A stretch of DNA of 64,000 bases from Artocarpus heterophyllus. Taxonomy: Eukaryota > Streptophyta > Magnoliopsida > Rosales > Moraceae. The translations under genes and the position numbers were made by a program. The notes under the pieces are model-generated. The model was not told where the DNA came from, made no database searches, and saw only the letters and a list, made by a program, of their open reading frames with translations. The stretch spans positions 29,656,381 to 29,720,380 of the forward strand of contig CM046330.1 of the NCBI GenBank assembly GCA_025403435.1, read 5' to 3'. The number at the start of each line of letters is the position of its first letter. The first letter of the stretch is position 1. Shown here piece by piece: positions 54,268 through 64,000 of this stretch.

Positions 54268-55772
54268 AGACCCCTTCAAAAGGACTTGGTAGAAGCGGGA
54301 ATAGAAATAATCATAGGCAGACTAGCCAACTTATCCTTTCGACTAGCTATCTTGGAGGATCTGAAGGAGCGACAAGAAGTAGATCCATTGCTGCTCAGAT
54401 ATAAGAATGAGGTCCTTGAAAACAAAGAAATAGAGTTTAGTATCTTGGAGGATGGCCTTCTTTGTTATAAAGGTATATTATGAATCCCCAATGATGAGGA
54501 GTTAAAGAGGCAAATATTGGAAGAGGCTCATGAGGCACCGTATGTTGCTCATTCAAGAGCTACAAAAAAGTACCAAGATTTGGAAGAGCACTACTGGTGG
54601 CATGGAATGAAGAATGACGCTACGAGATTCGTCAGCAAATGTCTCACATGTCAAAAAGTGAAAGCCAAACACTAGCGATCAGTAGATGAGCTGCAAAAGA
54701 TAGATATTCTAAAATGGAAATGGGACCAGATAACTATGGATCTGGTGACTGGGTTACCCAAAACTATAAGAGGATACAATGCTATATAGGTAATCGTGGA
54801 TAGATTGACAAAATCGGTCCATTTCTTACCTATTAAAGTCAGTAGTTTTGTAGAACGATTAGCTGAACTGTATGTTGCCCAAATAGTTCGATACCATGGA
54901 GTTCCAAAGTCTATTATTTCTGATTGTGATGGTCGATTCAATTCCAAGTTTTGGAGGAGCGTTCACCAAGCAATGGGAACAAAGCTGACTTTTAGCATAG
55001 CCTTCCACCCTCAAACGAATGGTCAATTTAAAAAGACCATTCAAACCCTGGAAGATATGCTGAGAGCCTATGTGCTAGATTTCAAAGGAGGATGGGACAA
55101 AAAGCTTCCATTGATCAAATTTGCCTATAGTAATAGCTATCAAACCTCCATAAGAATGGCTCCATATGAAGCTTTATATGGGAGAAGATGTAGATCGCCA
55201 CAGCATTGGTATGAAACTAGAGAGAAGATGTTATCAACTATGGATTTCATGCAAAGGACGATAGAGGATGTGAAACTAATCCGTCAATGAATGGAAATTG
55301 CTTTTAGCCGTCAAAAGAGTTATGCAGATCAACGATGAAGACCCTGGACTTCCAAGTAGGGGATTTGGTCTTTCTAAAGGTAATGCAATTGAAAGGAGTA
55401 ATTAGGTTTGGGAAGAAAGGAAAACTCAGCCCAAGGTATATTGGACCATTTGAAATTCTAGAAAGAATAGATAATGTGGCTTATAAGTTGGCTTTACCCC
55501 CTGAAATGGCATCGGTACATAACATGTTCCATGTGTCCATGTTAAAGAAGCATGTACCTGACTCATCACATGTTCTGCAGCCTAAGGAAATTGACATATA
55601 AGAGAATCTATCTTATGAAGAAAAACCAGTTCAAATTTTGGCACGAGAAGAAAAGAAATTAAGGAATAAGAAGATACCTCTAGTCAAAGTTTTATGGCGC
55701 AACTAGCAAGTGGAAGAGGCAACTTGGGAGCAAGAGGATGAAATGAGAAAAGTCTACCACTAATTATTCTAA
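54268..55772 (+). pseudogene. pol: Gypsy-2 integrase and chromodomain-like tail, catalytic Glu lost
   Basis: Begins RPLQKDLVEAGIEI in frame with the interrupted part before Gypsy-3. The zinc domain has HEAPYVAHSRATKKYQDL and CLTCQKVKAKH. The core shows ITMDLVTGLPK, then SDCDGRFNSKFW. In the third motif the family pattern G-Q-S-E-R-T reads G-Q-F-K-K-T, so the catalytic Glu is Lys. The GPF module (RYIGPFEILERIDNVAYKL) is open at 55335-55601. Stops occur at 54481-54483, near 54675 and 54790, and further on. The tail LVKVLWRN-stop-QVEEATWEQEDEMRKVY is the Tekay-type chromodomain. The function would be cDNA integration. Confidence 0.9.
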
Positions 55773-55786
55773 TTTTCAAGGACGAA

Positions 55787-55806
55787 AATTCTTAAGGGGG
55801 GAAGGT
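55787..55806 (+). other. Polypurine tract of Gypsy-2
   Basis: AATTCTTAAGGGGGGAAGGT, up to the 3' LTR. Confidence 0.85.
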
Positions 55807-58789
55807 TGTAATGACCAGGAGAAATTCGTTAATAAAGAGGATGTAATTTTTGTAAAAATTGTGATAATGAATAAATAGGCATTATTAATTGGAAATTCCA
55901 CTACAGACATGATGCAATGCTAGATATTGTTAAAATAGATTTATGAGTTTAAATACTCAGGAATTTGTAAATAATATCCATAAAATGAATTTTATATCAC
56001 AATTAATTGTAAAATGTGATATAAACGAATGGGTAATTAGAGTATAAATAAGACAGAGAGCCCACCAAACCCTAACCTAGTGTGAAAAAGAGGTCAAAGC
56101 AGTATAAGTATACTGCTAAGTGAAAACGTAGATATGGAAAATGTTACGTTTGGCCTCCAAAAGTAAACCAAAGGTAAGAAAAATATTTTATACAGTCTAA
56201 GGATATGTTGTGCACTGATTTTACTACAGCAGTGTAAGAAAAATACTGTGTTGTAAAAAATTACATAGTGTAAATTTTTGGGGCCCACCAAGTCACACCC
56301 AATTGGATTTCATTGGGCCACCATGCCATGAAAGGTGGCCCAATCACACCAAGACACCTAGTAACCCATAGGATTACCTTGGTGAGTCACCCCATTGGAT
56401 AAGTATGCATTAAATGTGGTTGAGCCAAAAAAAAATTCCACTTTCTCTTCCTTTCCAAAACCGGCAGCCATTAGAGCACTTCCCCAAGAATTTTTCAACT
56501 TCACATCTTTGCAAAAATAGCCATAATCAAGCTCAAGAGGAAAAATCCAAGGAATTTCATCAAGTTTTAAGGTAAAAACCTAAACTTTTTTCAAGGTTTC
56601 TTGGGTTTTTTTTTTCTTGGGTAAAGAAGGAAAGTTAATTCATGGTATTTTTGCATGAAAATAAGGTCTAGGAAAAAGATTTCAAAGGAGCTTTGGAAGG
56701 GTAGAAGCACAAAGTTTTCAATTTGGGTAAGTTTGATTCCTTAAAGTTTTGAAATTATGTGATTTTTGTTTTGATTTTTATTCTTTCAAAAGTATGTGGG
56801 TTTTTGAGCAAATTTTTGGCTAAATTCCATAGATATATGAATTATGGCATGTTGATATTGTGAAAAGTTAGGGTTTATGGTGTTCAATGGTAGTTTATGT
56901 AAAAAGGGTTATTTTAGTAATTTTAATGTTAGTTTTCCAAAAATGGTGATTAGGGATGAAAATGGCCTAGGAAAAGGTTGAATATGATTATACAGTGGCT
57001 GGAAGGCAGTTTTGAAATGGATTTTTAGAAAAATTACCCAAGGACTAAATTGTAAGAAAAAGTTTTACCTTGGTAGAATTAAAAAATACCCAAAAACATC
57101 CCTATGCAGCGAGAATTTCAAAAAATGTTAAAAGACAAAAGTTGTAGATCTCGACGAAACTGTTAGGCAACGTGGACAGTCCGCCAAAAATCTCAACTGT
57201 TTGTGAGATTTTAATTTTTTAAGAAATTATTAAAATTGGAAAAAAATTTAAAAAGGTAAAAATGTCATTTTTAAAAATGATTATGGGTATACTACTTTGA
57301 GCAAAAATGTTCTTTATGAAAAATAGAAAAATTTTGGGTTAAAGAGATAAATTTCAGTTCCAAGGGCAAAATTGTCAAAATTTTAAGTTAAGGGCTTAAA
57401 TTGCAAAGTTTTACTGAAATGGGGTATAGAGAGGAAATAAGGAGATCCGACCCACTAGGGTATTATTTTGAAATTAGTATGTAACTATTTTCATTAGAAT
57501 AGCGAAATCGAGCTTTCGAAGTTAGTAGGCCCATTGGGAGCAAAATCGTCATTTTCCTCGAGTAAACAGACTCAACTTAAAATGTCCCTAAATGGGAAAA
57601 AGGAATGATTAGAAAGATTTCCACTCTTTGTAGAGACAATAGGGTAGAGTATGATAAGAGTACGAAAGCCAGTGGTTTTCAGAGTTGTATACAGTTATGC
57701 AAGTCAATTTATTAATTAACGATCATTTTGTAATGAAACATATTGGAATTTGGCTGATAGCTTTGTAATTGGCCAACAGGATCCTAGAAGTCTAAGGAAG
57801 AAGGAGTTGAGGTTATAGTGCACGGAATCCTAAACCAAGTAAGTTTTCATCCCACCTATAGTATGAAATTGTAGGTATAGAATGTGAAACATATATATGT
57901 ATACCTGTGTATATATCAAGGTGTATACCTGTGTGTATGCTATAATATGAATACCTATAAGTGCATTAGTGTATACCCGTGAGTGTATAGAATAAATACA
58001 TGTGTGTATATTATGACATGTACCTGTGTGTATATTATGACATGTACCTGTGTGTACCTTATACCATGTACCTGTTTGTATATTAATGTATACCTATGTA
58101 TATATAAAGTATGTACCTACGTGTACTATGCTGTACAAGAAAATTTATCGTTCATGTATAACATGTAATTATCACTTCATGCATGGTATGATAACCGTAA
58201 TAAGTGGACTGGTAAATATATCACCAGAAGTGAAAAAAAATGTCGTACCGACTCCTAACTTAAGAGGAGTTTAAGGATATAGAATGGTCACGGTGTTACG
58301 GAGACCTATGTGTGCAATGGTATGAACACTTGGGCCCTAGTAAAAGATAAGAAATGAAAAGGATAACGAATGATCATAGGAAAGCCTAATCGGATCATGC
58401 ATTGCATTGAATGTACATGTGGGTTCTATTGGGACTTACTGGGCGTAAGCTCACTAAGTATTTCATGGTGTAGGTATTCCGATAAGAAGGTTAGAATAAC
58501 TTCATAGATGAGCTGACGGAGGGATGAGTAATGTGCATAATGGGTATAGATTCCACCGTAGTATGTTTCCACTATAGTATATTTTAAGTTATTTTGAAAC
58601 GTAATGTTTAGTAAACAGTATTGTAAAAGAAAGGTTGCTTATGTAAATATATATATATATGTTTGTATTCTGAAAGTTGTTAGAACTAGTATATGTTAAA
58701 TATATATATATATAAAAATTTCCCTAAGTTTTCCTCTATATGTAAGTAAGAAAAAAGTTTATCACAACCCGAAAAGGCAGGTTGTTGCA
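55807..58789 (+). repeat. 3' LTR of Gypsy-2
   Basis: The copy is 2983 bp, TGTAATGACCAG...GGTTGTTGCA. It has a TATA box at 56043-56050, the longer minisatellite and a TA microsatellite near 58650-58720. Confidence 0.95.
57890..58135 (+). repeat. Minisatellite of GTACCTGTGTGTAT-like units (Gypsy-2 3' LTR)
   Basis: Same unit as 39645-39815 with extra copies of ATTATGACATGTACCTGTG (18-26 bp period, imperfect). Confidence 0.8.
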
Positions 58790-58794
58790 CCATG
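58790..58794. repeat. Target-site duplication CCATG, right copy (Gypsy-2)
   Basis: Identical to 37507-37511. Confidence 0.95.
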
Positions 58795-59600
58795 AACATA
58801 ACTTTCCTCTCCCAAATCTTTCATTTGAAATTGGTTGGCAACCTATTTCTTTACATTAGATAATAGGCCTACATCATTCCAAATGAGTAGGATATCATCT
58901 GCATAAAGAACTAAGAAGACCACCTTCTAATTTTTTATGTACTTTTATACACAAGGTTCATCAATATTTTAATCAAAACCATAAGACTTGATCGCCTCGT
59001 CGAATCTTAAGTTCTAAGATCTTGATGCTTGCTTAAGTCCATAGATGGTCCTTTGCAACTTGTAAACTTTTTGCTCTTGACCTATGACTACGAACCCTTC
59101 TAGTTGCACCATATAAATGCTTTCCTTAAGATAGCTATTCAAAAAGGCAATCTTGACATCCATTTGCCATATCTCGTAATCAAGACATATAGCAATAGAT
59201 AAAAGAATCCGAATGGATTTAAGCATAGCTAGAGACGAAAAAGTTTCTTCATAGTCAACTCCTTCCTTTTGGGTATAACCCTTTGCCACAAGCCTAGCTT
59301 TGAAAGTCTCAACTTTCCCATCCACTCCTCTTTTCTTCTTATAGATCCACTTGCACCCTATATGTTTTATCCCTTTAGGTAGGTCTACAAGTTCCTAGAC
59401 TAAATTGGAGTACATGGACTCTATTTCAAGATTCATAACCTCTAGTTATTTATCCTTCTCTAAATCTTCCATTGCTGATGATATGCCAATGGATCATCCT
59501 CACCATTATTAGAGATAGCAACAAGTGCTTCTCAAATTTCCTTGTAGTGAGCAAGTAGTCTCACAACCCTCCCACTTTGTCGAGTGGTATGACATCCTAA
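58795..59600 (-). pseudogene. pol: Copia-3 reverse transcriptase (broken)
   Basis: The minus strand reads [20 protein letters not shown] and WQMDVKIAFLNSYLKESIYM (59014-59325), and the YADD catalytic box near 58895. The stretch before the Gypsy-2 boundary (DLGEESYVHGI) joins the piece at 37511 in frame. Upstream of 59325 the RT entry and the integrase-RT linker are frame-broken, with stops in place of Trp or Gln. The catalytic residues are present. Confidence 0.88.
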
Positions 59601-60640
59601 TTTGGAGATGTGGTCTTCTTATTTTGTCCTTCAACAACAGTTGTTAGTTGCAGTCTGATCTGATCAGAAAGTAACTCTTCAAGTACAACTTTGTTACAAG
59701 GTTTATAGTTTGTCATATAATCATTCTAGAAACAAGTGGCATTTGTCGATACAAATACTTTCTTTTCTTGTAGACTATAAAACAAACCTGCCCTCGTTTT
59801 CTTTGGGTATCCTACAAACAAGCATACTTCAAAACGTGGTTCCAGCTTCCCAGTCTTTCCTTTCAACACATATGCTGGACACCACCATATACGGATATGT
59901 CGCATACTAGCTTTACGACCATTCCATAACTCTAAGGGTGTTTTTGGAATAGACTTACATGGAACCATGTTTAGAAGATATACTATAGTTTGTAGTGCAT
60001 ATCCCCATAATGAAGTAGGTAATGATGAGTAGCTAAGCATGGATCTCACCATATGAAGCAATGTTTGATTTCTTCTCTCGACAACACCATTCTATTGTGA
60101 TGTTCCATGTGTAGTGAGTTGTGATAGAATGTCATGTTCTATCAAATAGTCCTTGAACTCAGTATCAAGGTATTCTCCTCCTTGATCAGATTAAAGAGTC
60201 TTCACCGACCTTCCTAATTGCTTTTCAGCTTTCGCTTGGAATTCTTTGAACTTTCTAAAAGTTTTAGATTTCTTTTGCATTATGTACATGTATCCATATC
60301 TCGAATAACTGTCAATAAATGTAAAGAAATATTCATAACCGCCATGTGCTTATACATTCAATGGACCGAAAACATCCAAATGTATTAGCTCAAGTCATTC
60401 CTTGGCCCTTTCGCTTTAGAAAAAAAGGCCTTTTAGTCATTTTACCTTCAAGATAAGATTCACAAATTGGTAGAGAACTAACTTTTAGTTCTCTCAAAGG
60501 ACCATCCTTTACCAGTCTATTAATTCTGTCAAGATTAACATGACATAATCTAAGTTGCCGTAGATATGTTTCATCATCAGAAGAAACCTTTTGCTTCTTG
60601 GGTTTTGGTTGTTCAACTTTGAACATTTCGATATTGAGCA
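59601..60640 (-). pseudogene. pol: Copia-3 integrase (broken)
   Basis: The pre-integrase zinc part is at 60390-60626 (LRQLRLCHVNLDRINRLV, then CESYLEGKMTKRPF). The second Cys of the HHCC set reads Tyr, and a C replaces the Gly after the first His-containing strand. The core is disrupted between 60060 and 60390. The C-terminal block 59726-60061 is open ([38 protein letters not shown]). It corresponds to 2652-3800 and 30100-31246 in its relatives. Confidence 0.88.
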
Positions 60641-61191
60641 GCGATTTTTTGTTGGACCTTAAAGTGTAAAGCCCATTTTCTAGATGCGTAAAAAAAATAT
60701 CTAAACCATGTCTAGAAATATTAGCATAATTATTATTAAAAGAAATTTAAACATTTGTTCAAACAACCTGGAAGCAGAAATCAAATTTCAACGAAAACTA
60801 AGAATGTAATAAACATTGTCCAATATTAAAAACCTATTACCAAAATAAAGTTTTATAACTCCCACTGCTTTTACTAAAACAACTGCTCCTGTTCCCACTC
60901 TCCTTGTTTATTCCCCATCAGCAATATCCCTTGAAGAACTAAGCATCTGCAAAGAAAAACAAACATGGTTAGTTGCCCCTGAATCAATTATCAAAGGTGA
61001 AGTATCATCTTCAATTAAACAAGCTTCTAAAATGAGTAAATCTGATTTACCATTGTTCTTCTTTTCTTTGAGCTCCTGAAGATATTTCTTGTAGTTTCTC
61101 TTTTAGTGCCCAACTATGCTGCAATATAAACATTTTCCTTCGGGTTTCTTTTGCTTTGAGCTCCTTTTGTTGATGTTGTTTTTGTTCGTCT
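60641..61191 (-). pseudogene. gag: Copia-3 protease and Gag zinc knuckle (partial)
   Basis: The minus strand encodes IIDSGATNHVCFSLQ near 60955-61000, an intact-looking protease active site. It also encodes a knuckle reading CLYCSIVGH-stop-KRNYK near 61100-61135, where a stop and a lost last Cys disable it. The rest of Gag lies beyond the Copia-4 insertion and outside the window. Confidence 0.82.
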
Positions 61192-63204
61192 TGTTAGATA
61201 TGTATGCTCTAAGGAGTAAAAATGTAATACATTTTTGGAGACATTTTTATCAATAAAGAATTTATTCATTTATATATACCAAATATTGTCCTCTTTACGT
61301 TCATATTTGTTGAATGTATGATAAGCAAACAGTAGTCTAAGACTGTCAGTCTAAACCCTAAGAATTGGGCATATGATGGGATGATTATGCGGAAGACACA
61401 ATTCTTAGGGTGACGGTCTAAAACATATGATCCGCAATCGAGGGAATAAAGTTGGGCGCTTTATTCATGTAAAGATTGTTATGTTGTCTATATCCTTTTT
61501 GGGAGATGGTTAGTCTTGGCCATCGGAGTTGGACTCCATGAATAGAAACATTGGCGCATTGTCGTAGTTGACGATGTGTTGGATCGGGACATAAAGTGAA
61601 TTAATTTGGATTAATAATTCTGTCTTGGCAAATCGATTCACTTTAGACAATCATTTGTATTGTATCTTAATCCTGAGATGAATAATGGGCCCGTTGTCTT
61701 GACTTGTGTCTTTTGATGTACCAATGGGTGACTCCCACATTTCTATAGTGGCATGCATGCCGGTACGTTGGAGGCATGACTCTTGATAGCGTAGACTTGT
61801 TATTCATAGATATGGAATCCATAGCTCCTCTTTAGGAGTAATGATATCCTCTTATATGCGTTGTCCTGTAATTGGAAAACTGGAGCGCTCAACCATTTGG
61901 ATACATAGGTGTAACCGAATGGTATACTATCTTTGGATGGTAAGTTTTCTAATGGTGAGACAATGGAATGTAAGATAAAAATAATCAAGAAGGTAAGACA
62001 GAATTTGTCCTTAAGCCGATTATGGATGATCATATGGGGATGCGATACACTATGATATGTCATGGAGACTTAGCTACACGAGCTTCGTAATTCTATAAAG
62101 TTCGAGGGTGCAGCTCCAAGCTTTTAGTGGAGTAGCGTTGGAGTTGATAATTGTGAAATGTATATCTGGGATATTGGGTTTCATAATTATCATGAGCTTG
62201 AACTTTATAGGTCTATTTTGGTCCCCTTTGCTAGCTCACAAAATCCTATAACAACACGGCGTGCTTTTCCAATAATTGGTGACTTATGTCAGATTTATCA
62301 GATTGGTTTAAAATTTATAAGAATCAAATAATTCATGTCTGTTTCTCGGTTGAATTAATTGTGTAAGAAAATTAGTTCAAGATGAACTTGTTGAATTATT
62401 GCGTTCGGGTAATTCTTGTCTGTTTATCGGTTGTTTTAATTTTGGACAATTAGAACAAGATAAACTTGTAGAATTATTGTGAATTGATTTATTTTCTTAG
62501 AGATTATCGTGATAAAGTTTGTTTTGATCAGATATCATTTCTATTGGGCTATTTGAATCAAAACTGAGACTTTATCCTTTAGAATCTCGGGTGGAAAATA
62601 AAAGATTCGCGAAGATTTTTTCTCGGGAGTTCGGCCTGCCGGATGACTTGTTCGGCCTACCGAACTGGCCTGTTCAGCCTGCCGACCGACAACAGTTAAG
62701 ATTACGCATTTTCACGCGTATCTTATCAGATATTGATCCGAACTTGATTCTGTTTCGATTTTTTGAGACCTAATCTGATATGGACTGACCCTAGGACCAA
62801 TAGGTATAAAAAGGGAGTGAGTCTAATGATTTACTCAGATCAATTTGAGAGATTAAGAGTGATACTCTTCGAGTGAGCATCTGATAACTCCCTGAGAGCT
62901 TTTGTTCACAAATCACGAACACTAGCTTTGGGTTCTCTCTATTGGTTGGAAGGAGAGTCACCGGTGGAAGAGCTGTACGTGTGAGCCCACACTCTCTCCT
63001 GTTGTGGATAGAGAATAGCAAAGAAGACCAGTTGGTTTAGGCTCTTCTGGAACGTTACTTCTCTACACAGGTTGCAGAGGTTCTTCAACACACTGAGTTT
63101 AGTAAGATCTGTCTAATTTATACATATAACATGTCAAACTTGTGTTTTGGAAAATACTCTGATGAAAAATTTTTAAAATTCCGTTGCGCACTTTGTTTCC
63201 AAGA
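61192..63204 (+). repeat. 5' LTR of Copia-4
   Basis: The copy is 2013 bp, TGTTAGATATG...TTTCCAAGA, the final CA changed to GA. TATA at 62805-62812. It keeps the R/U5 segment that the 3' LTR of Copia-2 has lost. Confidence 0.95.
62625..62690. repeat. GC-rich near-palindrome array (Copia-4 5' LTR)
   Basis: Units TTCGGCCTGCCGGA, TTCGGCCTACCGAAC and TTCAGCCTGCCGACC, about 21 bp apart. Composition differs from the Copia-2 LTR arrays, so units turn over. Confidence 0.88.
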
Positions 63205-63206
63205 AT

Positions 63207-63218
63207 TGGTATCAGAGC
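63207..63218 (+). other. Primer binding site of Copia-4
   Basis: TGGTATCAGAGC, complementary to initiator-Met tRNA. Confidence 0.95.
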
Positions 63219-64000
63219 CAAGGTTTTTACATAAATTTGCAAGTTTGTGATCATGTTATATGCATAAATTTTGTGATCTTAGTCTCTCCTATGCTTGAAT
63301 TGAATTTTATAGAGAGATGGCACTCTAGGTTTCTATATAATATATAAATGTTGTCATGGATTATGTGGTGAATATTTATTAATTAATTATGGTTGATGTT
63401 TAATTTTTTATTAATTAATTAATTCATATCGGTTATGGTTCCTTAGAGGTTAGAATGTGTATCTAAGTTTTTCATGTAATTAGATGGCGAACTATCATCT
63501 CCGTTTAGGAATTGTTATTTAATTTTTAATTTGTAAGAATTTTGTAATTAAATAATTATTCGGAGAAGACAGAACGAGAAGTCGGATCTTAAAGATTGAT
63601 GATGGCGCCTCCAAGTATTTCCTGAGTCTCTAATTTTATGTTTTTGAATTGTTGAAAATAAAATAGATGAATTGCATTAAAATTGTATTTTCTAGATCAA
63701 GGTTTCTTCTGCTCGGTCGGCATGCCGGACCTCACAGTTCGGTAGGCCGAAGGTCACAAATCGGCAGGCCGGACGTACGGTCCGGCAAGCCGACAGTGGG
63801 GCAGAAATTTTGGTGCTCTGCCGGCAGGCCGAACCTTCATGTTCGGCAGGCCGATTACCCAGATCGGACTGCCGACCGAGAGCTGCCAGGTGTCCAGAAA
63901 AGGTGCAATTTTTCCAATGCAGTTTTAATTTTATTTTTGGGACGATTCTAAGAAACATTAAATTTGGTATGACCGGAAATATGAAGTGTTCGATTCATAC
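63219..64000 (+). other. Copia-4 leader (truncated by window edge)
   Basis: Collinear with 27171-27970. It contains an array at 63712-63877 and no coding signal. The part expected to hold the CCTAGG stem-loops lies beyond the window. Confidence 0.85.
63712..63877. repeat. GC-rich near-palindrome array (Copia-4 leader)
   Basis: Units GTCGGCATGCCGGA, TTCGGTAGGCCGAA, ATCGGCAGGCCGGA, TCCGGCAAGCCGAC, GCCGGCAGGCCGAA, TTCGGCAGGCCGAT and ATCGGACTGCCGAC. It has one unit fewer than the array at 27672-27851. Confidence 0.9.

Larger units (their letters stand above)
37512..58789 (+). mobile_element. Gypsy-2: Ty3/gypsy chromovirus with an extra Gag-like frame, nested host of Gypsy-3
   Basis: 5' LTR 37512-40467, primer site 40470-40481, extra frame 40620-41415, Gag 41824-about 43070, PR-RT-RNase H to 44936, integrase 54268-55772, 3' LTR 55807-58789. 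It is bounded by a perfect CCATG duplication and inserted in Copia-3. The pol C-terminus (LVKVLWRN, then VEEATWEQEDEMRKVY) is Tekay/Del-like. LTR divergence is clearly larger than in Gypsy-3 or Copia-2 (roughly 10 percent in the first 200 bp by eye), so it is older, consistent with nesting. The interval includes Gypsy-3. Confidence 0.95.
34653..61191 (-). mobile_element. Copia-3: minus-strand copia element, split by Gypsy-2
   Basis: Pieces 34653-37511 and 58795-61191 belong to one element. The LTR and RNase H are to the left of the nest; RT, integrase, protease and the Gag knuckle are to the right. The RT reading frame resumes across the CCATG duplication when the nest is ignored. It is truncated at 61191 by Copia-4 and at 34653 by Copia-2, so its 5' LTR and Gag start are missing. 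Related to but distinct from Copia-1/2/4, and without the palindrome arrays. The interval stated includes the inserted elements. Confidence 0.9.
61192..64000 (+). mobile_element. Copia-4: 5' end of a Copia-2-like element
   Basis: 5' LTR 61192-63204, primer site 63207-63218 and leader to the window edge. The LTR and leader match Copia-2 with a few percent divergence. It interrupts Copia-3 at 61191 (left flank CGTCT); the right flank is outside the window. No coding part is visible. Confidence 0.95.

Overview
This window is nuclear DNA from a flowering plant, and nearly all of it is LTR retrotransposon sequence. I found no intact host gene, rRNA, tRNA gene or CRISPR array. The plant origin rests on Ty1/copia and Ty3/gypsy chromovirus polyproteins of plant type, initiator-Met tRNA primer sites (TGGTATCAGAGC), long LTRs with TG...CA ends, very AT-rich non-coding DNA, and stop codons of the kind left by deaminated methylcytosine. 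The species cannot be named from this.

Layout: (1) 1-8655, Copia-1, minus strand, 3' LTR cut by the window edge. (2) 8656-9717, an older plus-strand LTR remnant of a related family into which Copia-1 appears to have inserted. (3) 9718-12870, AT-rich DNA without a recognisable gene. (4) 12871-21943, Gypsy-1, a minus-strand chromovirus. (5) 22354-about 25100, Copia-5, a heavily decayed short-LTR copia. (6) 25146-34652, Copia-2, plus strand, the youngest-looking and best preserved element. (7) 34653-61191, Copia-3, minus strand, split by a nest: Gypsy-2 (37512-58789, duplication CCATG) sits in Copia-3, and Gypsy-3 (44942-54262, duplication TACCA) sits in Gypsy-2. (8) 61192-64000, Copia-4, plus strand, 5' LTR and leader only, inserted in Copia-3. 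Copia-1, -2 and -4 are one family; Gypsy-1 and -3 are another.

The elements encode the usual Gag, aspartic protease, integrase, reverse transcriptase and RNase H (copia order PR-IN-RT-RH; gypsy order PR-RT-RH-IN-chromodomain). Every copy with its coding region in the window has frameshifts, stops or lost catalytic residues, so none looks autonomous.

Three observations stand out. First, a 14-bp near-palindrome (TTCGGCAGGCCGAA) repeated every 21-22 bp occurs in the LTRs and leader of the Copia-1/2/4 family and also in the LTRs of the unrelated Gypsy-1/3 family, but not in Gypsy-2 or Copia-3. Second, the Copia-1/2 leader holds a chain of stem-loops, four of which present the self-complementary CCTAGG at or near the tip, as a kissing-loop RNA dimerisation or packaging signal might. 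Third, Gypsy-2 has an extra Gag-like reading frame with an Asp/Glu-rich tail upstream of its ordinary zinc-knuckle Gag.
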